Numbered from the stretch's first letter, positions 39,569-49,257 are shown. The stretch is 64,000 bases of DNA from Pseudomonas guariconensis (GCF_900102675.1 NZ_FMYX01000003.1:1-64000); one strand, 5' to 3'. Numbers and translations: made by a program. The notes: generated by a model from the letters alone, not told the origin.

Positions 39569-39751
39569 TCATTGCGGGCTGTGCTGGTTCTCTAGGCATT
39601 CCAGCTCGCTGCGGTACTGTTGGGCTTCGTGTTCGGAGTGGAACATCCCCACCAGCTCGCCCTGCTGATGCACATCCCAGATCCGCAGGCCGTGGGCCTG
39701 GCTTTCGTGGGACATTTTCGATTCGTCGCGTTCGGTTACTTGGACAGTCAT
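39569..39751 (-). CDS. Small conserved hypothetical protein (60 aa)
   Basis: This is a 60-residue acidic protein beginning MTVQVTERDESKMSHESQAH. GTGGAG lies 7 bases before the ATG, which supports expression. The RIWDVHQQGELVGMFHSEHEAQQY portion looks like a compact beta-beta-alpha unit, similar to DUF-type proteins in pseudomonads. No signal or membrane segment. I cannot assign a function. Confidence 0.7.
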   Translation of the reverse strand: MTVQVTERDESKMSHESQAHGLRIWDVHQQGELVGMFHSEHEAQQYRSELECLENQHSPQ

Positions 39752-39865
39752 CGTTAAACTCCACTTTCGGTTGGCTGCGGCAACATGTCGCAGGCCTTCT
39801 TTATAGAGTTAGTTAGCAGGCTAAGTAAATAAAACAACGATGAAACAAAGTTCATGAAGGGCTGT

Positions 39866-39930
39866 TTGCGGCTAAACCCGCTCCCCTAGGTAAACAGTGT
39901 TTATAGGAAGCGGGTTTGCCCGCAAGCCGG
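39866..39930. repeat. Inverted REP pair
   Basis: TTGCGGCTAAACCCGCTCCCC and facing GGAAGCGGGTTTGCCCGCAA form an inverted pair in the 237-base gap between the 60-residue gene and the DUF3108 gene. Confidence 0.8.
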
Positions 39931-39942
39931 CGGGACAGGCAA

Positions 39943-39971
39943 CAAAAAGCCCCGCACTAGGCGGGGCTTCG
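39943..39971 (-). terminator. Terminator of the purM-purN-DUF3108 transcript
   Basis: On the minus strand AGCCCCGC-CTAGT-GCGGGGCT is followed by TTTTTG. It lies 18 bases after the DUF3108 stop and ends the leftward operon. Confidence 0.85.
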
Positions 39972-39988
39972 GGGGCTCACAACGGTGA

Positions 39989-40699
39989 TCAGTTGCCCTT
40001 CACCGACTTGCCGTCGACCGTGCCATCCTGCAGCACGATCACGTATTCCTTGCCATCGGTCTCGACCTGGCGCAGTTGCACCAGCAAATAGTCCCACTCT
40101 TTGGCGAACCACAGCTCGGTGATGCGCTTGCTCTGGCTCGGGTCGCGGACGCGCTCGACCTTCACGGCATCGACCTGGCCGGTCTTGGTGGTGACTTTCT
40201 CGGTACCGAGCACGCGGAAGTCATAGGTGTCGATCTCGTCACCGTCGACGACCTGGTAGGTCATGCTCTTCTTGCCTGCGGCCACGTCATGCTGCAGGGC
40301 CAGCTGATAGGACGATTTGTCCAGCACGCCGCGGTTGAGCGGCAGGTTGATCGCATCGCCACGGTCGGTGCCGGTGACCTTCTTGCTGTTCCAGTCGAAA
40401 TCCAAGTCGACTTTCTTCGCCTTGCCCAGGCCGCCGCGTTCGAAGTGATACTTCTGCGGCAGCAGGGTGTCGTTGTCCAGGCGCAGGGTACTTTGCTCGG
40501 TCAGGCTGGCGATCATCATGGACGCCTTGAAGTTCAGGCTCCAGGTACCGTTGGCGTTTTTTTCCAGGCTGCGCTCGGCGGTGCCGCTCATGGGCAGCTG
40601 CTTCCAGTCGGCGGTGTAGCTGGCCGAGAAAGGCTTCAGATCAGCTGCCTGGAGGGGCAGGGCGAGCACGGCGAGAGCCAAGAGCAGGGCACGACGCAT
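39989..40699 (-). CDS. DUF3108 family exported protein
   Basis: This 236-residue protein has a signal peptide (MRRALLLALAVLALPLQA) and a beta-rich mature part with FSASYTADWKQLPMSGTAERSL, a DUF3108 hallmark, so it is likely periplasmic. TAGGAG precedes ATG 40699. It lies 8 bases after purN, suggesting the same transcript. Function is unknown. Confidence 0.84.
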   Translation of the reverse strand: MRRALLLALAVLALPLQAADLKPFSASYTADWKQLPMSGTAERSLEKNANGTWSLNFKASMMIASLTEQSTLRLDNDTLLPQKYHFERGGLGKAKKVDLDFDWNSKKVTGTDRGDAINLPLNRGVLDKSSYQLALQHDVAAGKKSMTYQVVDGDEIDTYDFRVLGTEKVTTKTGQVDAVKVERVRDPSQSKRITELWFAKEWDYLLVQLRQVETDGKEYVIVLQDGTVDGKSVKGN

Positions 40700-40707
40700 A
40701 AATTCTC

Positions 40708-41361
40708 CTAGGGTCGAATCAAGTGACCGCTGGCCGCCAGGGGCTGGCCATCCAGTAGTGCACCTTGTTCGCCCAGACGCAAGCGTCCTTCGGCGAACCA
40801 GCGCACCGCCAGCGGGTAGATCTGGTGTTCCTGGCGATGAACGCGCTGTGCCAGGCTGTCGGCTGTATCGCCTGGCTCCACCGGTACCACAGCCTGTACG
40901 ACCAGAGGGCCGCCATCGAGTTCCTCGGTGACGAAGTGTACGCTGCAACCATGCTCCGCGTCGCCCGCCTCCAACGCACGCTGGTGGGTGTGCAGGCCCT
41001 TGTACTTGGGCAGCAGCGACGGGTGGATGTTCAGCAGGCGGCCTTGGTAGTGGCGCACGAAGCCGCCGCTGAGGATGCGCATGAAGCCCGCCAGCACCAC
41101 CAGATCAGGCTTGAAGCCGTCGATCAACGCCATCAGCGCCGCGTCGAAGGCTTCACGGCCATCGAAGCCACCGTGCGCGAGCACGGCGGTCTCGATGCCC
41201 GCTGCCTGGGCCCGTTGCAGGCCATAGGCATCGGCGCGATTGGAGATCACGCCACGGATGCGCACCGGGCTGTCTTCGCCACGGCTGTTGTCGATCAGCG
41301 CTTGCAGGTTGCTGCCGGAGCCCGACAGCAGTACTACGACATTGCAGGTCTTGCTTGGCAT
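40708..41361 (-). CDS. purN: Phosphoribosylglycinamide formyltransferase
   Basis: This 217-residue enzyme transfers formyl from 10-formyl-THF to GAR in purine synthesis. GSGSNLQALID is the phosphate-binding loop. The catalytic Asn-His-Asp set is in LLNIHPSLLPKYKGLHTH (Asn, His) and the HFVTEELDGGP region (Asp). Start ATG 41361 overlaps the purM stop by one base. Order purM-purN matches other gammaproteobacteria. Confidence 0.95.
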   Translation of the reverse strand: MPSKTCNVVVLLSGSGSNLQALIDNSRGEDSPVRIRGVISNRADAYGLQRAQAAGIETAVLAHGGFDGREAFDAALMALIDGFKPDLVVLAGFMRILSGGFVRHYQGRLLNIHPSLLPKYKGLHTHQRALEAGDAEHGCSVHFVTEELDGGPLVVQAVVPVEPGDTADSLAQRVHRQEHQIYPLAVRWFAEGRLRLGEQGALLDGQPLAASGHLIRP

Positions 41362-42419
41362 CAGTGCGCCTTGAGGTTCTGCAATTCGACCTGGGCGGCG
41401 CCAGCCGGCGCTTCGGCGATGCGGCCGATGACCCATGGCTGTTCGCCGGCGTCACGCAGCACTTGCAGGGCGCTGTCGACTTTGTCCTGGGCCACGCAAA
41501 TGACCATGCCCACGCCGCAGTTCAGCACGCGGTGCATCTCGTGCTCGTCGACGTTGCCTTTTTGCTGCAGGAAGTCGAATACCGCCGGGCGCTGCCAGCT
41601 GGCCACGTCGATGATGGCCTGGGCGTTGTCGGGCAGGACGCGTGGGATGTTGTCCAGCAGGCCACCGCCGGTGATGTGGGCCATCGCCTTGACCGCGCCG
41701 GTGTCCTTGATCAGCTTGAGCAGCGGCTTGACGTAGATGCGGGTCGGAGCCATCAGCAGATCGGCCAGAGGCTTGCCGTCGAGCTGGGTATTCTCGATGT
41801 CGGTGCCGGAGACTTCGAGGATCTTGCGAATCAGCGAGTAACCGTTGGAATGCGGGCCGGAGGATGGCAGGGCGATCAGGGCGTCGCCGGTGACGACCTT
41901 GGAGCCGTCGATGATTTCGGATTTTTCCACCACGCCGACGCAGAAGCCGGCCAGGTCGTAATCCTCGCCTTCATACATGCCAGGCATCTCGGCGGTTTCG
42001 CCACCGACCAGCGAGCAGCCGGCCAGTTCGCAGCCGGCGCCAATGCCGGTGACCACGGTGGCGGCCACGTCGACGTTGAGCTTGCCAGTGGCGTAGTAAT
42101 CGAGGAAGAACAGCGGTTCGGCACCGCAGACCACCAGGTCGTTGACGCACATGGCGACCAGGTCCTGGCCGATGCTGTCGTGCTTGTTCAGGTTCAGCGC
42201 CAGGCGCAGCTTGGTGCCGACGCCGTCCGTGCCGGAGACCAGAACCGGCTGCTTGTAGCCGGCCGGGATCTCGCAAAGGGCGCCGAAGCCGCCCAGGCCA
42301 CCCATGACTTCAGGGCGTGCGGTGCGCTTGGCCACGCCCTTGATGCGTTCGACCAGTGCTTCGCCGGCGTCGATGTCTACACCGGCGTCCTTGTAGCTCA
42401 GGGAGGGTTGCTTGCTCAT
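41361..42419 (-). CDS. purM: Phosphoribosylformylglycinamidine cyclo-ligase
   Basis: This 352-residue ATP-dependent enzyme (AIR synthetase) closes the imidazole ring in purine synthesis. Signature stretches are [45 protein letters not shown] and [16 protein letters not shown]. Length and start ([19 protein letters not shown]) are standard. It heads the leftward purM-purN-DUF3108 operon and diverges from the DUF2066 gene. Confidence 0.96.
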   Translation of the reverse strand: MSKQPSLSYKDAGVDIDAGEALVERIKGVAKRTARPEVMGGLGGFGALCEIPAGYKQPVLVSGTDGVGTKLRLALNLNKHDSIGQDLVAMCVNDLVVCGAEPLFFLDYYATGKLNVDVAATVVTGIGAGCELAGCSLVGGETAEMPGMYEGEDYDLAGFCVGVVEKSEIIDGSKVVTGDALIALPSSGPHSNGYSLIRKILEVSGTDIENTQLDGKPLADLLMAPTRIYVKPLLKLIKDTGAVKAMAHITGGGLLDNIPRVLPDNAQAIIDVASWQRPAVFDFLQQKGNVDEHEMHRVLNCGVGMVICVAQDKVDSALQVLRDAGEQPWVIGRIAEAPAGAAQVELQNLKAH

Positions 42420-42762
42420 TGATCCAGGCCTTTAAGAGGGAGGGATTCGGGAAAACGACCGCGACGGCCAAGGCCGGCTCGAAGGGCGGCGGCTGCCTGT
42501 ACGTCACTGGTCTGCGAAGGCGCGCGATTTTATCAGGGTTGCCGGGCAGCGGCCATCCTCAGGCCGACGGGCAGGCCGCGAATCTGGCAAAAAACATCCT
42601 TTCACAGGCCGCGACTGGTTGCCTCGCCAGTGCCTGTATAAGGTAATAGCAATGGCGGCGGGCCGAATCTGTCCGGCATGGCGGAGCGTTTTGCGCGGTG
42701 TCGTGGTCACAGCAGCAGATTCGGGGCTCGGTGCCCCTTGGTCATCTGGACAGGAATCCTCC
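42420..42762. other. Divergent regulatory gap between purM and the DUF2066 gene
   Basis: The gap is 343 bases. I see no gene, repeat or convincing operator. TATAAGGTAAT near 42637-42648 could hold a -10 for the rightward DUF2066-PerM genes, but no good -35 accompanies it at the right distance. Confidence 0.35.
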
Positions 42763-43818
42763 ATGCGTTTTCTCAATTACCTGGCTGCCGCCTGCCTGAT
42801 CGCGGGCAGTGTCGTCGCACAGGCCGAGCCGGTTTCGGGGCTCTACCAAGTCCGTGAACCGATCGAAGGGCAGGGCAGCGACGCCCGCGCCCAAGCCACT
42901 GGCAAAGCTTTGGACACACTGGTGCTGCGTTTGACCGGCGATCCCAAGGCCGCGCAAAGCCCAGCCCTGGCGGCCCTGCGCAAGGACCCGCAACAAATCA
43001 TCAACCAGGTGGGCTCCGAAGCCGGTCCGCCTGAAACCCTGTTGGTGGAATTCGACCCCGGCAGCACCGAGCGTGCCCTACGCCAGGCTGGCCTGGCACT
43101 GTGGGGCAGCAACCGTCCCTCGATACTCGGCTGGTGGCTGAACGACAGTGCCGAGGGCAGCAACCTGGTCGGCGACGGCCAGTCGACAGCTGCGCCACTG
43201 CGCCGCGCCGCCCAGCACCGAGGTTTGCCGCTGCGCCTGCCTTTGGCCGATCTGCAGGAGCAACTGGTCGCCAACGCCAAGCAGCTCGAAGGCAGCGACC
43301 CTGCGCCGCTGCGCGAGGCATCCGAGCGCTACGGCGCCGATGCGTTGCTGGCTGTGCATGCCCACGAGGCCGATGGCAAGTGGCAGGGCAAATGGCAGTT
43401 GTGGCTGGGCGACCAGCGTGAGCAAGGCACTGCCGAAGGCGCCGACCAGGCCGCCCTGGCCGATGCGGTGATGCTGGCGATCAGCACGCGTCTGGCGCCG
43501 CGCTACGTCACCCGCCCGGGCGCCAGCAGCGAGCTGCAACTGCAGGTGCAGGGCATGAACCTGCAGCATTATGCAGAGCTCAGTCGGGTACTCGAACCCT
43601 ACGCCCCGCGTTTGCGGCAAGTCGACGGCGGTACCCTGACTTACAGCGTCACCGGTAACCGCGAACAGTTGCGTGCTCAGCTGGGGCTGGCCAAGTTGCA
43701 GGAGTTGCCCCCTGAGCAGTCCTCTGCTCCGGCACCTGCTCCGGCGGCAGATGGACAACCCGCCGCCGCCCAGCCGGCTGCGCCCAAGCCGTTCGACGGC
43801 CTGCGTTTTCGCTGGTAA
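42763..43818 (+). CDS. DUF2066 family exported protein
   Basis: This 351-residue protein has a signal peptide (MRFLNYLAAACLIAGSVVAQAEP). A DUF2066 domain with YQVREPIEGQGSDARAQATGKALDTLVLRLTG follows, and the C-terminal 40 residues are Pro/Ala-rich. AGGAA precedes ATG 42763. It is followed 12 bases later by a PerM-type gene, so the two are cotranscribed. Function is unknown; an envelope role is inferred. Confidence 0.84.
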   Translation: MRFLNYLAAACLIAGSVVAQAEPVSGLYQVREPIEGQGSDARAQATGKALDTLVLRLTGDPKAAQSPALAALRKDPQQIINQVGSEAGPPETLLVEFDPGSTERALRQAGLALWGSNRPSILGWWLNDSAEGSNLVGDGQSTAAPLRRAAQHRGLPLRLPLADLQEQLVANAKQLEGSDPAPLREASERYGADALLAVHAHEADGKWQGKWQLWLGDQREQGTAEGADQAALADAVMLAISTRLAPRYVTRPGASSELQLQVQGMNLQHYAELSRVLEPYAPRLRQVDGGTLTYSVTGNREQLRAQLGLAKLQELPPEQSSAPAPAPAADGQPAAAQPAAPKPFDGLRFRW

Positions 43819-43830
43819 GGAGTGCCAGGC

Positions 43831-44904
43831 ATGATCGAGGTTCGCCGTTGGGCGTGGCTGGGTGTGGCGCTGCTGGTCGCTGCGCTGCTTTATTTCCTGC
43901 ACAACATCTTGTCGCCGTTTTTGGTAGGCATTCTTTTAGCGTATCTGGCCGACCCGCTGGTCGATCGGCTGGAGCGCATGGGGCTGTCGCGCACCTGGGG
44001 CGTGGTGGTGGTGTTCAGCCTGTTCACGCTCATTTTCCTGGCCTTGCTGCTGGTGCTGGTTCCGATGCTGGCCAAGCAGCTGGTGCGCCTGTACGAACTG
44101 ACACCACAGATGCTCGACTGGTTGCAGCATGTCGCCTTGCCCTGGGTGCAGAGCCGCCTGGGCCTGGCCGATGGGTTCTGGAAGTTCGACAAGATCAAGG
44201 CCGCCATCGGTGCGCACATGGGCCAGACCACCGATATCGTCGGCATGCTGTTGTCCCAGGCCACTGCCTCGGGCCTGGCATTGCTCGCCTGGCTGGCCAA
44301 TCTGGTGCTGATTCCGGTGGTGGGCTTCTACCTGCTGCGCGATTGGGACCTGATGATGGCCAAGCTGCGCAGCCTGCTGCCGCGTCAGCGTGAGCGCCAG
44401 GTGATGGGGCTGGCGGGCGAGTGCCATGAAGTGCTGGGGGCGTTCGTGCGTGGCCAGTTGCTTGTAATGCTGGCGCTTGGTTTGATCTATGCAGGAGGTC
44501 TGATGCTGGTAGGCCTGGAGCTGGGCCTGTTGATCGGCCTTCTGGCAGGGCTTGCGGCCATCGTGCCATACATGGGCTTCATCATCGGTATCGGTGCGGC
44601 CTTGATCGCCGGTCTATTCCAGTTTGGCGGCGACCTGTACCCGATGTTGGGCATCGTTGCGGTGTTCATGGTCGGCCAGGCTCTCGAGGGGATGGTGCTT
44701 ACGCCACTGCTGGTGGGCGATCGAATCGGGCTGCACCCGGTAGCGGTGATTTTCGCCATCCTGGCCGGGGGCGAGCTGTTCGGCTTTACCGGTGTACTGC
44801 TCGCGCTGCCAGTGGCGGCGGTGATCATGGTGCTGTTGCGCCATGTGCACGACCTCTACAAGGAGTCGGACATGTATGCGGGGGATATCGATCCGCAGCT
44901 TTGA
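43831..44904 (+). CDS. AI-2E/PerM-family transporter
   Basis: This 357-residue inner-membrane protein has about 7-8 hydrophobic segments, starting with WAWLGVALLVAALLYFL. The AI-2E (UPF0118) signature is in LVIPVVGFYLLRDWD-like and GLAAIVPYMGFIIG segments, ending in a conserved GFTGVLLALPVAAV. AGGAG 9 bases upstream sets ATG 43831. Substrates in this superfamily are diverse (ions, small molecules), and autoinducer-2 export is not implied. It is the gene usually found just before hda. Confidence 0.85.
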   Translation: MIEVRRWAWLGVALLVAALLYFLHNILSPFLVGILLAYLADPLVDRLERMGLSRTWGVVVVFSLFTLIFLALLLVLVPMLAKQLVRLYELTPQMLDWLQHVALPWVQSRLGLADGFWKFDKIKAAIGAHMGQTTDIVGMLLSQATASGLALLAWLANLVLIPVVGFYLLRDWDLMMAKLRSLLPRQRERQVMGLAGECHEVLGAFVRGQLLVMLALGLIYAGGLMLVGLELGLLIGLLAGLAAIVPYMGFIIGIGAALIAGLFQFGGDLYPMLGIVAVFMVGQALEGMVLTPLLVGDRIGLHPVAVIFAILAGGELFGFTGVLLALPVAAVIMVLLRHVHDLYKESDMYAGDIDPQL

Positions 44905-44910
44905 TGCGAG

Positions 44911-44933
44911 AGGGCTGCTTTGCGGCCCTTTTC
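44911..44933 (+). terminator. Terminator after the PerM-type gene
   Basis: AGGGCTGC-TTT-GCGGCCCT with one internal G-T mismatch, followed by TTTC, starts seven bases after the stop codon. Confidence 0.65.
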
Positions 44934-45096
44934 GTAGGCAAGGGGGGCGATGGGCTTCAAACGGTAAAATGCTCTCGCAACTCCTTGATTTTCCTTATGC
45001 TCTTACCCTCGCGCATTGTGCCGCCCGCGCTGCGGGTATAGACTTTGCACACTGTTCACCAAAGGCCCCCTGTGGTCCTCGCGACCGCCCGCCAGC

Positions 45097-45801
45097 ATGA
45101 AACCGATCCAGTTGCCCCTGGGTGTGCGCCTGCGCGATGACGCCACCTTCATCAACTATTATCCGGGCGCCAATGCCGCGGCATTGGGCTACGTCGAGCG
45201 GCTATGCGAAGCCGACGCCGGCTGGACCGAGAGCCTCATCTACTTGTGGGGCAAGCAGGGCGTGGGTCGTACCCATCTGCTCCAGGCCGCCACCCACCGC
45301 TTCCAGCAGTTGGGTGAACCTGCGGTCTACCTCCCTCTGGCACAACTGCTCGACCGAGGCGTGGAATTGCTCGATTACCTTGAGCAGTACGAGCTGGTGT
45401 GCATCGACGATCTGCATGTCATCGCGGGCAAGGCGGATTGGGAAGAGTCCATGTTCCATCTGTTCAACCGCCTGCGCGATAGCGGTCGACGCCTATTGCT
45501 CGCGGCCTCCGCCTCGCCGCGCGAGCTGCCGATCAAACTCCCTGACCTCAAATCCCGGCTGACCTTGGCGCTGATCTTCCAGATGCGCGGATTGTCCGAC
45601 GAGGACAAGCTGCGCGCTTTGCAACTGCGCGCTTCCCGGCGCGGTCTGCACCTTACCGATGAGGTCGGTCATTTCATCCTGACACGCGGTGCGCGCAGCA
45701 TGAGCGCGCTGTTCGACCTGCTCGAGCGTCTCGACCAGGCTTCGCTTCAGGCCCAGCGCAAGCTGACCATTCCGTTTCTCAAGGAAACCTTGGGCTGGTA
45801 A
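45097..45801 (+). CDS. hda: DnaA regulatory inactivator Hda
   Basis: This 234-residue AAA+ protein, with the DNA-loaded beta clamp, stimulates ATP hydrolysis by DnaA to prevent over-initiation. The N-terminal clamp-binding motif is IQLPLG (residues 4-9). The P-loop reads GKQGVGRTHLLQ with Arg instead of Lys, as is known in Hda. Walker B is LVCIDDLH. A C-terminal helical domain follows. ATG 45097 (MKPIQLPLG) keeps the motif at the terminus as in the family. Confidence 0.93.
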   Translation: MKPIQLPLGVRLRDDATFINYYPGANAAALGYVERLCEADAGWTESLIYLWGKQGVGRTHLLQAATHRFQQLGEPAVYLPLAQLLDRGVELLDYLEQYELVCIDDLHVIAGKADWEESMFHLFNRLRDSGRRLLLAASASPRELPIKLPDLKSRLTLALIFQMRGLSDEDKLRALQLRASRRGLHLTDEVGHFILTRGARSMSALFDLLERLDQASLQAQRKLTIPFLKETLGW

Positions 45802-45861
45802 CCCCCGAAAAGCGCGGGCCAGAGCCCGAAAACAGAAAAGTCACATTTTTTTCGATAAAAT

Positions 45862-45890
45862 TTGCAAATGGCCATGATAGAGGGCATAGT
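45862..45890 (+). promoter_or_regulatory. Candidate promoter of first NlpC/P60 lipoprotein gene
   Basis: TTGCAA (45862-45867) and CATAGT (45885-45890) are spaced by 17 bases, inside an AT-rich stretch. Initiation near 45897 leaves a leader of about 30 nt. Confidence 0.4.
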
Positions 45891-45927
45891 TTCACCCTTC
45901 TAAAGGATTACAGACACGGTCGTGCCC

Positions 45928-46566
45928 ATGCTGAAGCGCTTCGCACCCCTCGTGCCACTTGCACTCGTGACCCTGCTTTTTGGCTGCGCCTCCCAAGGCC
46001 CCGTTTCCCAGCCGCAGGATCAACACTCGCTCGCCGCGCACTCCGCGAGCCTGATCAAACCCTCTGCCTCTTCCGTCTTCGGTGAAGAGCCGCTGGCCAC
46101 TGAAGAAGACCTGGAAGCCTTTTCCAGCAACAGCAAGCCCTACGAGCTGCCAGCCCTGGCCGACAGCATCCTGGAGCGTGGCATGTCGCTGATCGGCACC
46201 CGTTACCGTTTTGGCGGTACTTCGGAGAAGTCCGGCTTCGATTGCAGTGGTTTCATTGGTTATCTGTTCCGCGAAGAAGCCGGTCTGAACCTGCCGCGCT
46301 CGACGCGTGAAATGATCAACGTCGATGCGCCGAAGGTGTCCCGCAACAAGCTCAAGCCTGGCGACCTGCTGTTCTTCAGCACCAACGGCCGTGGCCGTGT
46401 CAGCCATGCCGGCATCTACCTGGGTGACAACCAGTTCATCCACTCCAGCAGCCGCCGCAGCGGCGGTGTACGCATCGACAGCCTTGGCGATCGTTACTGG
46501 AGCAAGACCTTCATTGAAGCCAAGCGCGCCTTGGCGATGGCGCCGACCACAATCTCGCGCAACTGA
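45928..46566 (+). CDS. NlpC/P60 family lipoprotein (first of tandem pair)
   Basis: This 212-residue exported peptidase has a lipobox in MLKRFAPLVPLALVTLLFGC. The papain-like NlpC/P60 domain has the catalytic Cys in GFDCSGFIGYLF and His in VSHAGIYLGDNQFIHSSSR. It probably cuts stem peptides in peptidoglycan (gamma-D-Glu to DAP bonds). Start could be ATG 45928 or GTG 45922; the AAGGA at 45903 is far from both. A second copy follows 140 bases later. Confidence 0.86.
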   Translation: MLKRFAPLVPLALVTLLFGCASQGPVSQPQDQHSLAAHSASLIKPSASSVFGEEPLATEEDLEAFSSNSKPYELPALADSILERGMSLIGTRYRFGGTSEKSGFDCSGFIGYLFREEAGLNLPRSTREMINVDAPKVSRNKLKPGDLLFFSTNGRGRVSHAGIYLGDNQFIHSSSRRSGGVRIDSLGDRYWSKTFIEAKRALAMAPTTISRN

Positions 46567-46706
46567 TATCAAAATGATGTACCCTGCCGCGGCGGCGATG
46601 CTGAAAAGCTCGCCGCCGTGCGCATTTACAGAAAGCGTCTAATCTAAATTCTCACCACTTTTGGCTTCGGCTGCGGCCGAACGGTTCCAGACAGGATGTT
46701 CTGACC

Positions 46707-47243
46707 ATGGCGATGTTGGCGCGCTTCGCATTCCTTTCCCTGGCGGCACTGCTCGCGGCCTGCTCCAGCCATGCTCCGGCACCGGCTCCGGTGGTCAAGC
46801 CGAAGGTCATCTTCAATCAGCAAGGGTCGTCTTCGCCCATGGCCGAGGACGTGCTGTTCCGTGCGATCGGCCTGGTAGGCACGCCGTATCGCTGGGGCGG
46901 CAACACGCCGGATTCGGGGTTCGATTGCAGTGGCCTGATCGGCTACGTCTATCGGGACGCCGCCGGGATCAGCCTGCCGCGTTCGACCCGCGAGATGATC
47001 GTCATGCGGGCGCCCAATGTGGACATCAACGCCCTGCAGTCCGGAGATCTGGTGTTCTTCGCCACCAGCGGCGGGTCGCAGGTCAGCCACGCCGGGATCT
47101 ACGTGGGGGAGGGGCGTTTCGTGCATGCGCCATCCACAGGCGGCACGGTGCGCTTGGATTACCTCTCCAACAGCTACTGGTCCCGGGCCTATCTGCAGGC
47201 CAAACGCGTATTGCCAACCGGGCATCTGGCTCAAAATCCCTGA
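46707..47243 (+). CDS. NlpC/P60 family lipoprotein (second of tandem pair)
   Basis: This 178-residue paralogue of the preceding gene has lipobox MAMLARFAFLSLAALLAAC, a Pro/Ala linker (PAPAPVVKP), and an NlpC/P60 domain with Cys in GFDCSGLIGYVY and His in VSHAGIYVGEGRFVHAPS. Shared wording (LPRSTREM and FDCSG) shows duplication. The linker is shorter than in copy 1, which may set a different reach to the wall. It converges with the sorbosone-dehydrogenase-like gene. Confidence 0.88.
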   Translation: MAMLARFAFLSLAALLAACSSHAPAPAPVVKPKVIFNQQGSSSPMAEDVLFRAIGLVGTPYRWGGNTPDSGFDCSGLIGYVYRDAAGISLPRSTREMIVMRAPNVDINALQSGDLVFFATSGGSQVSHAGIYVGEGRFVHAPSTGGTVRLDYLSNSYWSRAYLQAKRVLPTGHLAQNP

Positions 47244-47250
47244 GCTGCGC

Positions 47251-48561
47251 TCACTTTCGGCTCACGCGCCAAACCACATTGCCCACATCATCTGCCACCA
47301 AGAGCCCGCCTCGGTCATTGACCACGCCCACCGGGCGTCCCATGGCCTTGCCCTTGCCATCGAGAAAACCGGTCAACAGGTCGATCGGTTTGCCTGCGGG
47401 CTTACCCTCGCTGTCGAACGGCACGAAGATCACCTTGTAGCCACTGTGCGGCTTGCGGTTCCAAGACCCATGCTGGCCCACGAAGGCTCCCTGCTCGAAG
47501 GGCGGCGGCAACGCGCCGGCCTGGGCAAACGCCAGCCCCAGCGATGCGGTATGGGCCCCCACTGCGTAGTCTGGGACGATCGCCTGGGCGACTTTGCCAG
47601 GATCCTGCGGCTCGACCCGTTGATCCACATGCTGCCCGTAGTAACTGAAAGGCCAGCCATAGAAGCCGCCGTCCTTCACCGAGGTGATGTAGTCGGGCAC
47701 CAAGTCGCTGCCGATCTCGTCGCGTTCATTGACCGCCGTCCATAGCGCGCCGGTACGGGGCTCCCACGCCAGCCCGTTGGGGTTGCGCAGGCCTGAGGCG
47801 AAGATGCGGTGTTCACCGCTGGCCGGGTCAACCTCCCAGATCGCGGCGCGGCCTTGTTCCTTTTCCAGGCCGTTCTCGCCGACATTGCTGTTGGAACCCA
47901 CGGTAACGTAAAGCTTCTTGCCATCGGGGCTGGCGATGACGTTTTTGGTCCAGTGGTGATTCAACGGGCCGCCGGGCAGGTCGGTGACCGGGCGTCCTTC
48001 GGCGCGGATCTGCATCGCGCCTTCCTCGTAGTGAAAGCGCAACAGCCGGTCAGTGTCGGCCACATAGAGGTCCTTGCCTACCAAGGTCATGCCGAAGGGG
48101 GAGTTGAGCCCTTCGATGAACGTACTGCGCACCTCGGCGACACCATCATGGTCGGCATCGCGCAGCAGGGTGATGCGATTGGCGCTGGGGACCCCGGCAC
48201 CGGCACGCTCCATGACTTTGCCCATTACCCAGCCGCGCAGGCCCTTGCCGTCCTCGGGCTTGGGCGGGGCATTGGTTTCGGCCACCAAGACATCGCCATT
48301 GGGCAGTACGTAGAGCCAGCGTGGGTGATCGAGGTCCCTGGCGAAGGCCACCACTCGGGTGCCCGCGGCGGCCGTCGGCGTGGCGCCGTCCGGCCAGCCG
48401 GTCGCCGGGGCGATGTTGACGGTCGGGATCAGGGTCTTGTTGGGCTCGGGCAGGCGAGGCGAGGGGCCGAAGCCGTCGCTGACCTCCAGGCGCGCGGACT
48501 CGCCGCAGGCGCTTAGGCTGGCACTCAGGGCCAACACCATCGCGATACGCATCCTGTCCAT
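47251..48561 (-). CDS. Sorbosone/aldose dehydrogenase-like beta-propeller protein
   Basis: This 436-residue exported protein has a lipobox in [14 protein letters not shown]. The core is the quinoprotein-type six-bladed propeller of the PQQ-dependent sugar dehydrogenase family: [49 protein letters not shown] and [23 protein letters not shown]. It may oxidise sugars or aldehydes in the periplasm with PQQ. I chose ATG 48561 ([10 protein letters not shown]) because GAGGA lies 8 bases upstream; ATG 48576 is the alternative. Confidence 0.82.
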   Translation of the reverse strand: MDRMRIAMVLALSASLSACGESARLEVSDGFGPSPRLPEPNKTLIPTVNIAPATGWPDGATPTAAAGTRVVAFARDLDHPRWLYVLPNGDVLVAETNAPPKPEDGKGLRGWVMGKVMERAGAGVPSANRITLLRDADHDGVAEVRSTFIEGLNSPFGMTLVGKDLYVADTDRLLRFHYEEGAMQIRAEGRPVTDLPGGPLNHHWTKNVIASPDGKKLYVTVGSNSNVGENGLEKEQGRAAIWEVDPASGEHRIFASGLRNPNGLAWEPRTGALWTAVNERDEIGSDLVPDYITSVKDGGFYGWPFSYYGQHVDQRVEPQDPGKVAQAIVPDYAVGAHTASLGLAFAQAGALPPPFEQGAFVGQHGSWNRKPHSGYKVIFVPFDSEGKPAGKPIDLLTGFLDGKGKAMGRPVGVVNDRGGLLVADDVGNVVWRVSRK

Positions 48562-48678
48562 GCTCGCAATCCTCATTGGCTTGTGAGAATTGAGAGTCGG
48601 ATGCGTCGGGGTAGGTTCACTCCAGGCGAATGGGCCTAGCGACCGCCGGATGGCTTCCGCGTGGGCTCATCGGCTTGC

Positions 48679-49257
48679 CTACGCCTGCTTGAGCAACAAT
48701 GCCACCCCAGGGAAATACTGCCCCAGTTCGTTGTGCAGCGAACGGTAGGCGTAGGGGAAATGCCAGGCGATGGCGCAGGCTGTGTGTTTTTGCAGGTCGT
48801 CGACCAAGTCTTGCAGCTCCTCGGGACTAGCGTGCTGCCCGGCCTTCCAGGGGCTGACGAACAACGCGCCGGCCTTGAGCTGGCTGGGGTAGGCGATCGG
48901 GCGGGCGAGAGTGGCGGTTTCCTGCAGGGCAGTGGCCAGGTCCAGGCGGGCGATGCGCGGCCAGCGTTGGCTGACATGTAGATGAACGGATTGCTCGGCG
49001 GTGCTGATCGACAGGTCGCAGCGGCCTTCGCGTTCGCCTTCGTCGCGTTGCTTCTTGCTGGGATAGTGCGCCAAGGCGACCTGTTCGGCCTGCCAGGCGG
49101 CGGCCGCGAGCAGTCCGCTGTTGGTGGCCGCGCCGTGCCAGTAGGGCGCCTCGCTGTCGCCATGGACCTGGTTGAAGCGGTCGATGCACTCGATCCAGCC
49201 TTCCAGGGCCGGTCGCAGGAATTCCAGGTTCTGGTTGTTGATGATCAGGCCTCGCAT
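48679..49257 (-). CDS. Hypothetical protein, unrecognised (192 aa)
   Basis: I do not recognise this protein. It is soluble, 192 residues, starting MRGLIINNQNLEFLRPALEG, with AAGGAG nicely spaced before ATG 49257. It has no signal peptide, membrane segment, metal motif or nucleotide loop. It is Trp-rich (EGWIECIDRF, AAWQAEQVALAH, HVSQRWPRIA and CAIAWHFPYAY) and probably alpha/beta. It lies between the propeller gene and the cobalamin riboswitch, on the strand opposite the cob operon. Confidence 0.75.
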   Translation of the reverse strand: MRGLIINNQNLEFLRPALEGWIECIDRFNQVHGDSEAPYWHGAATNSGLLAAAAWQAEQVALAHYPSKKQRDEGEREGRCDLSISTAEQSVHLHVSQRWPRIARLDLATALQETATLARPIAYPSQLKAGALFVSPWKAGQHASPEELQDLVDDLQKHTACAIAWHFPYAYRSLHNELGQYFPGVALLLKQA

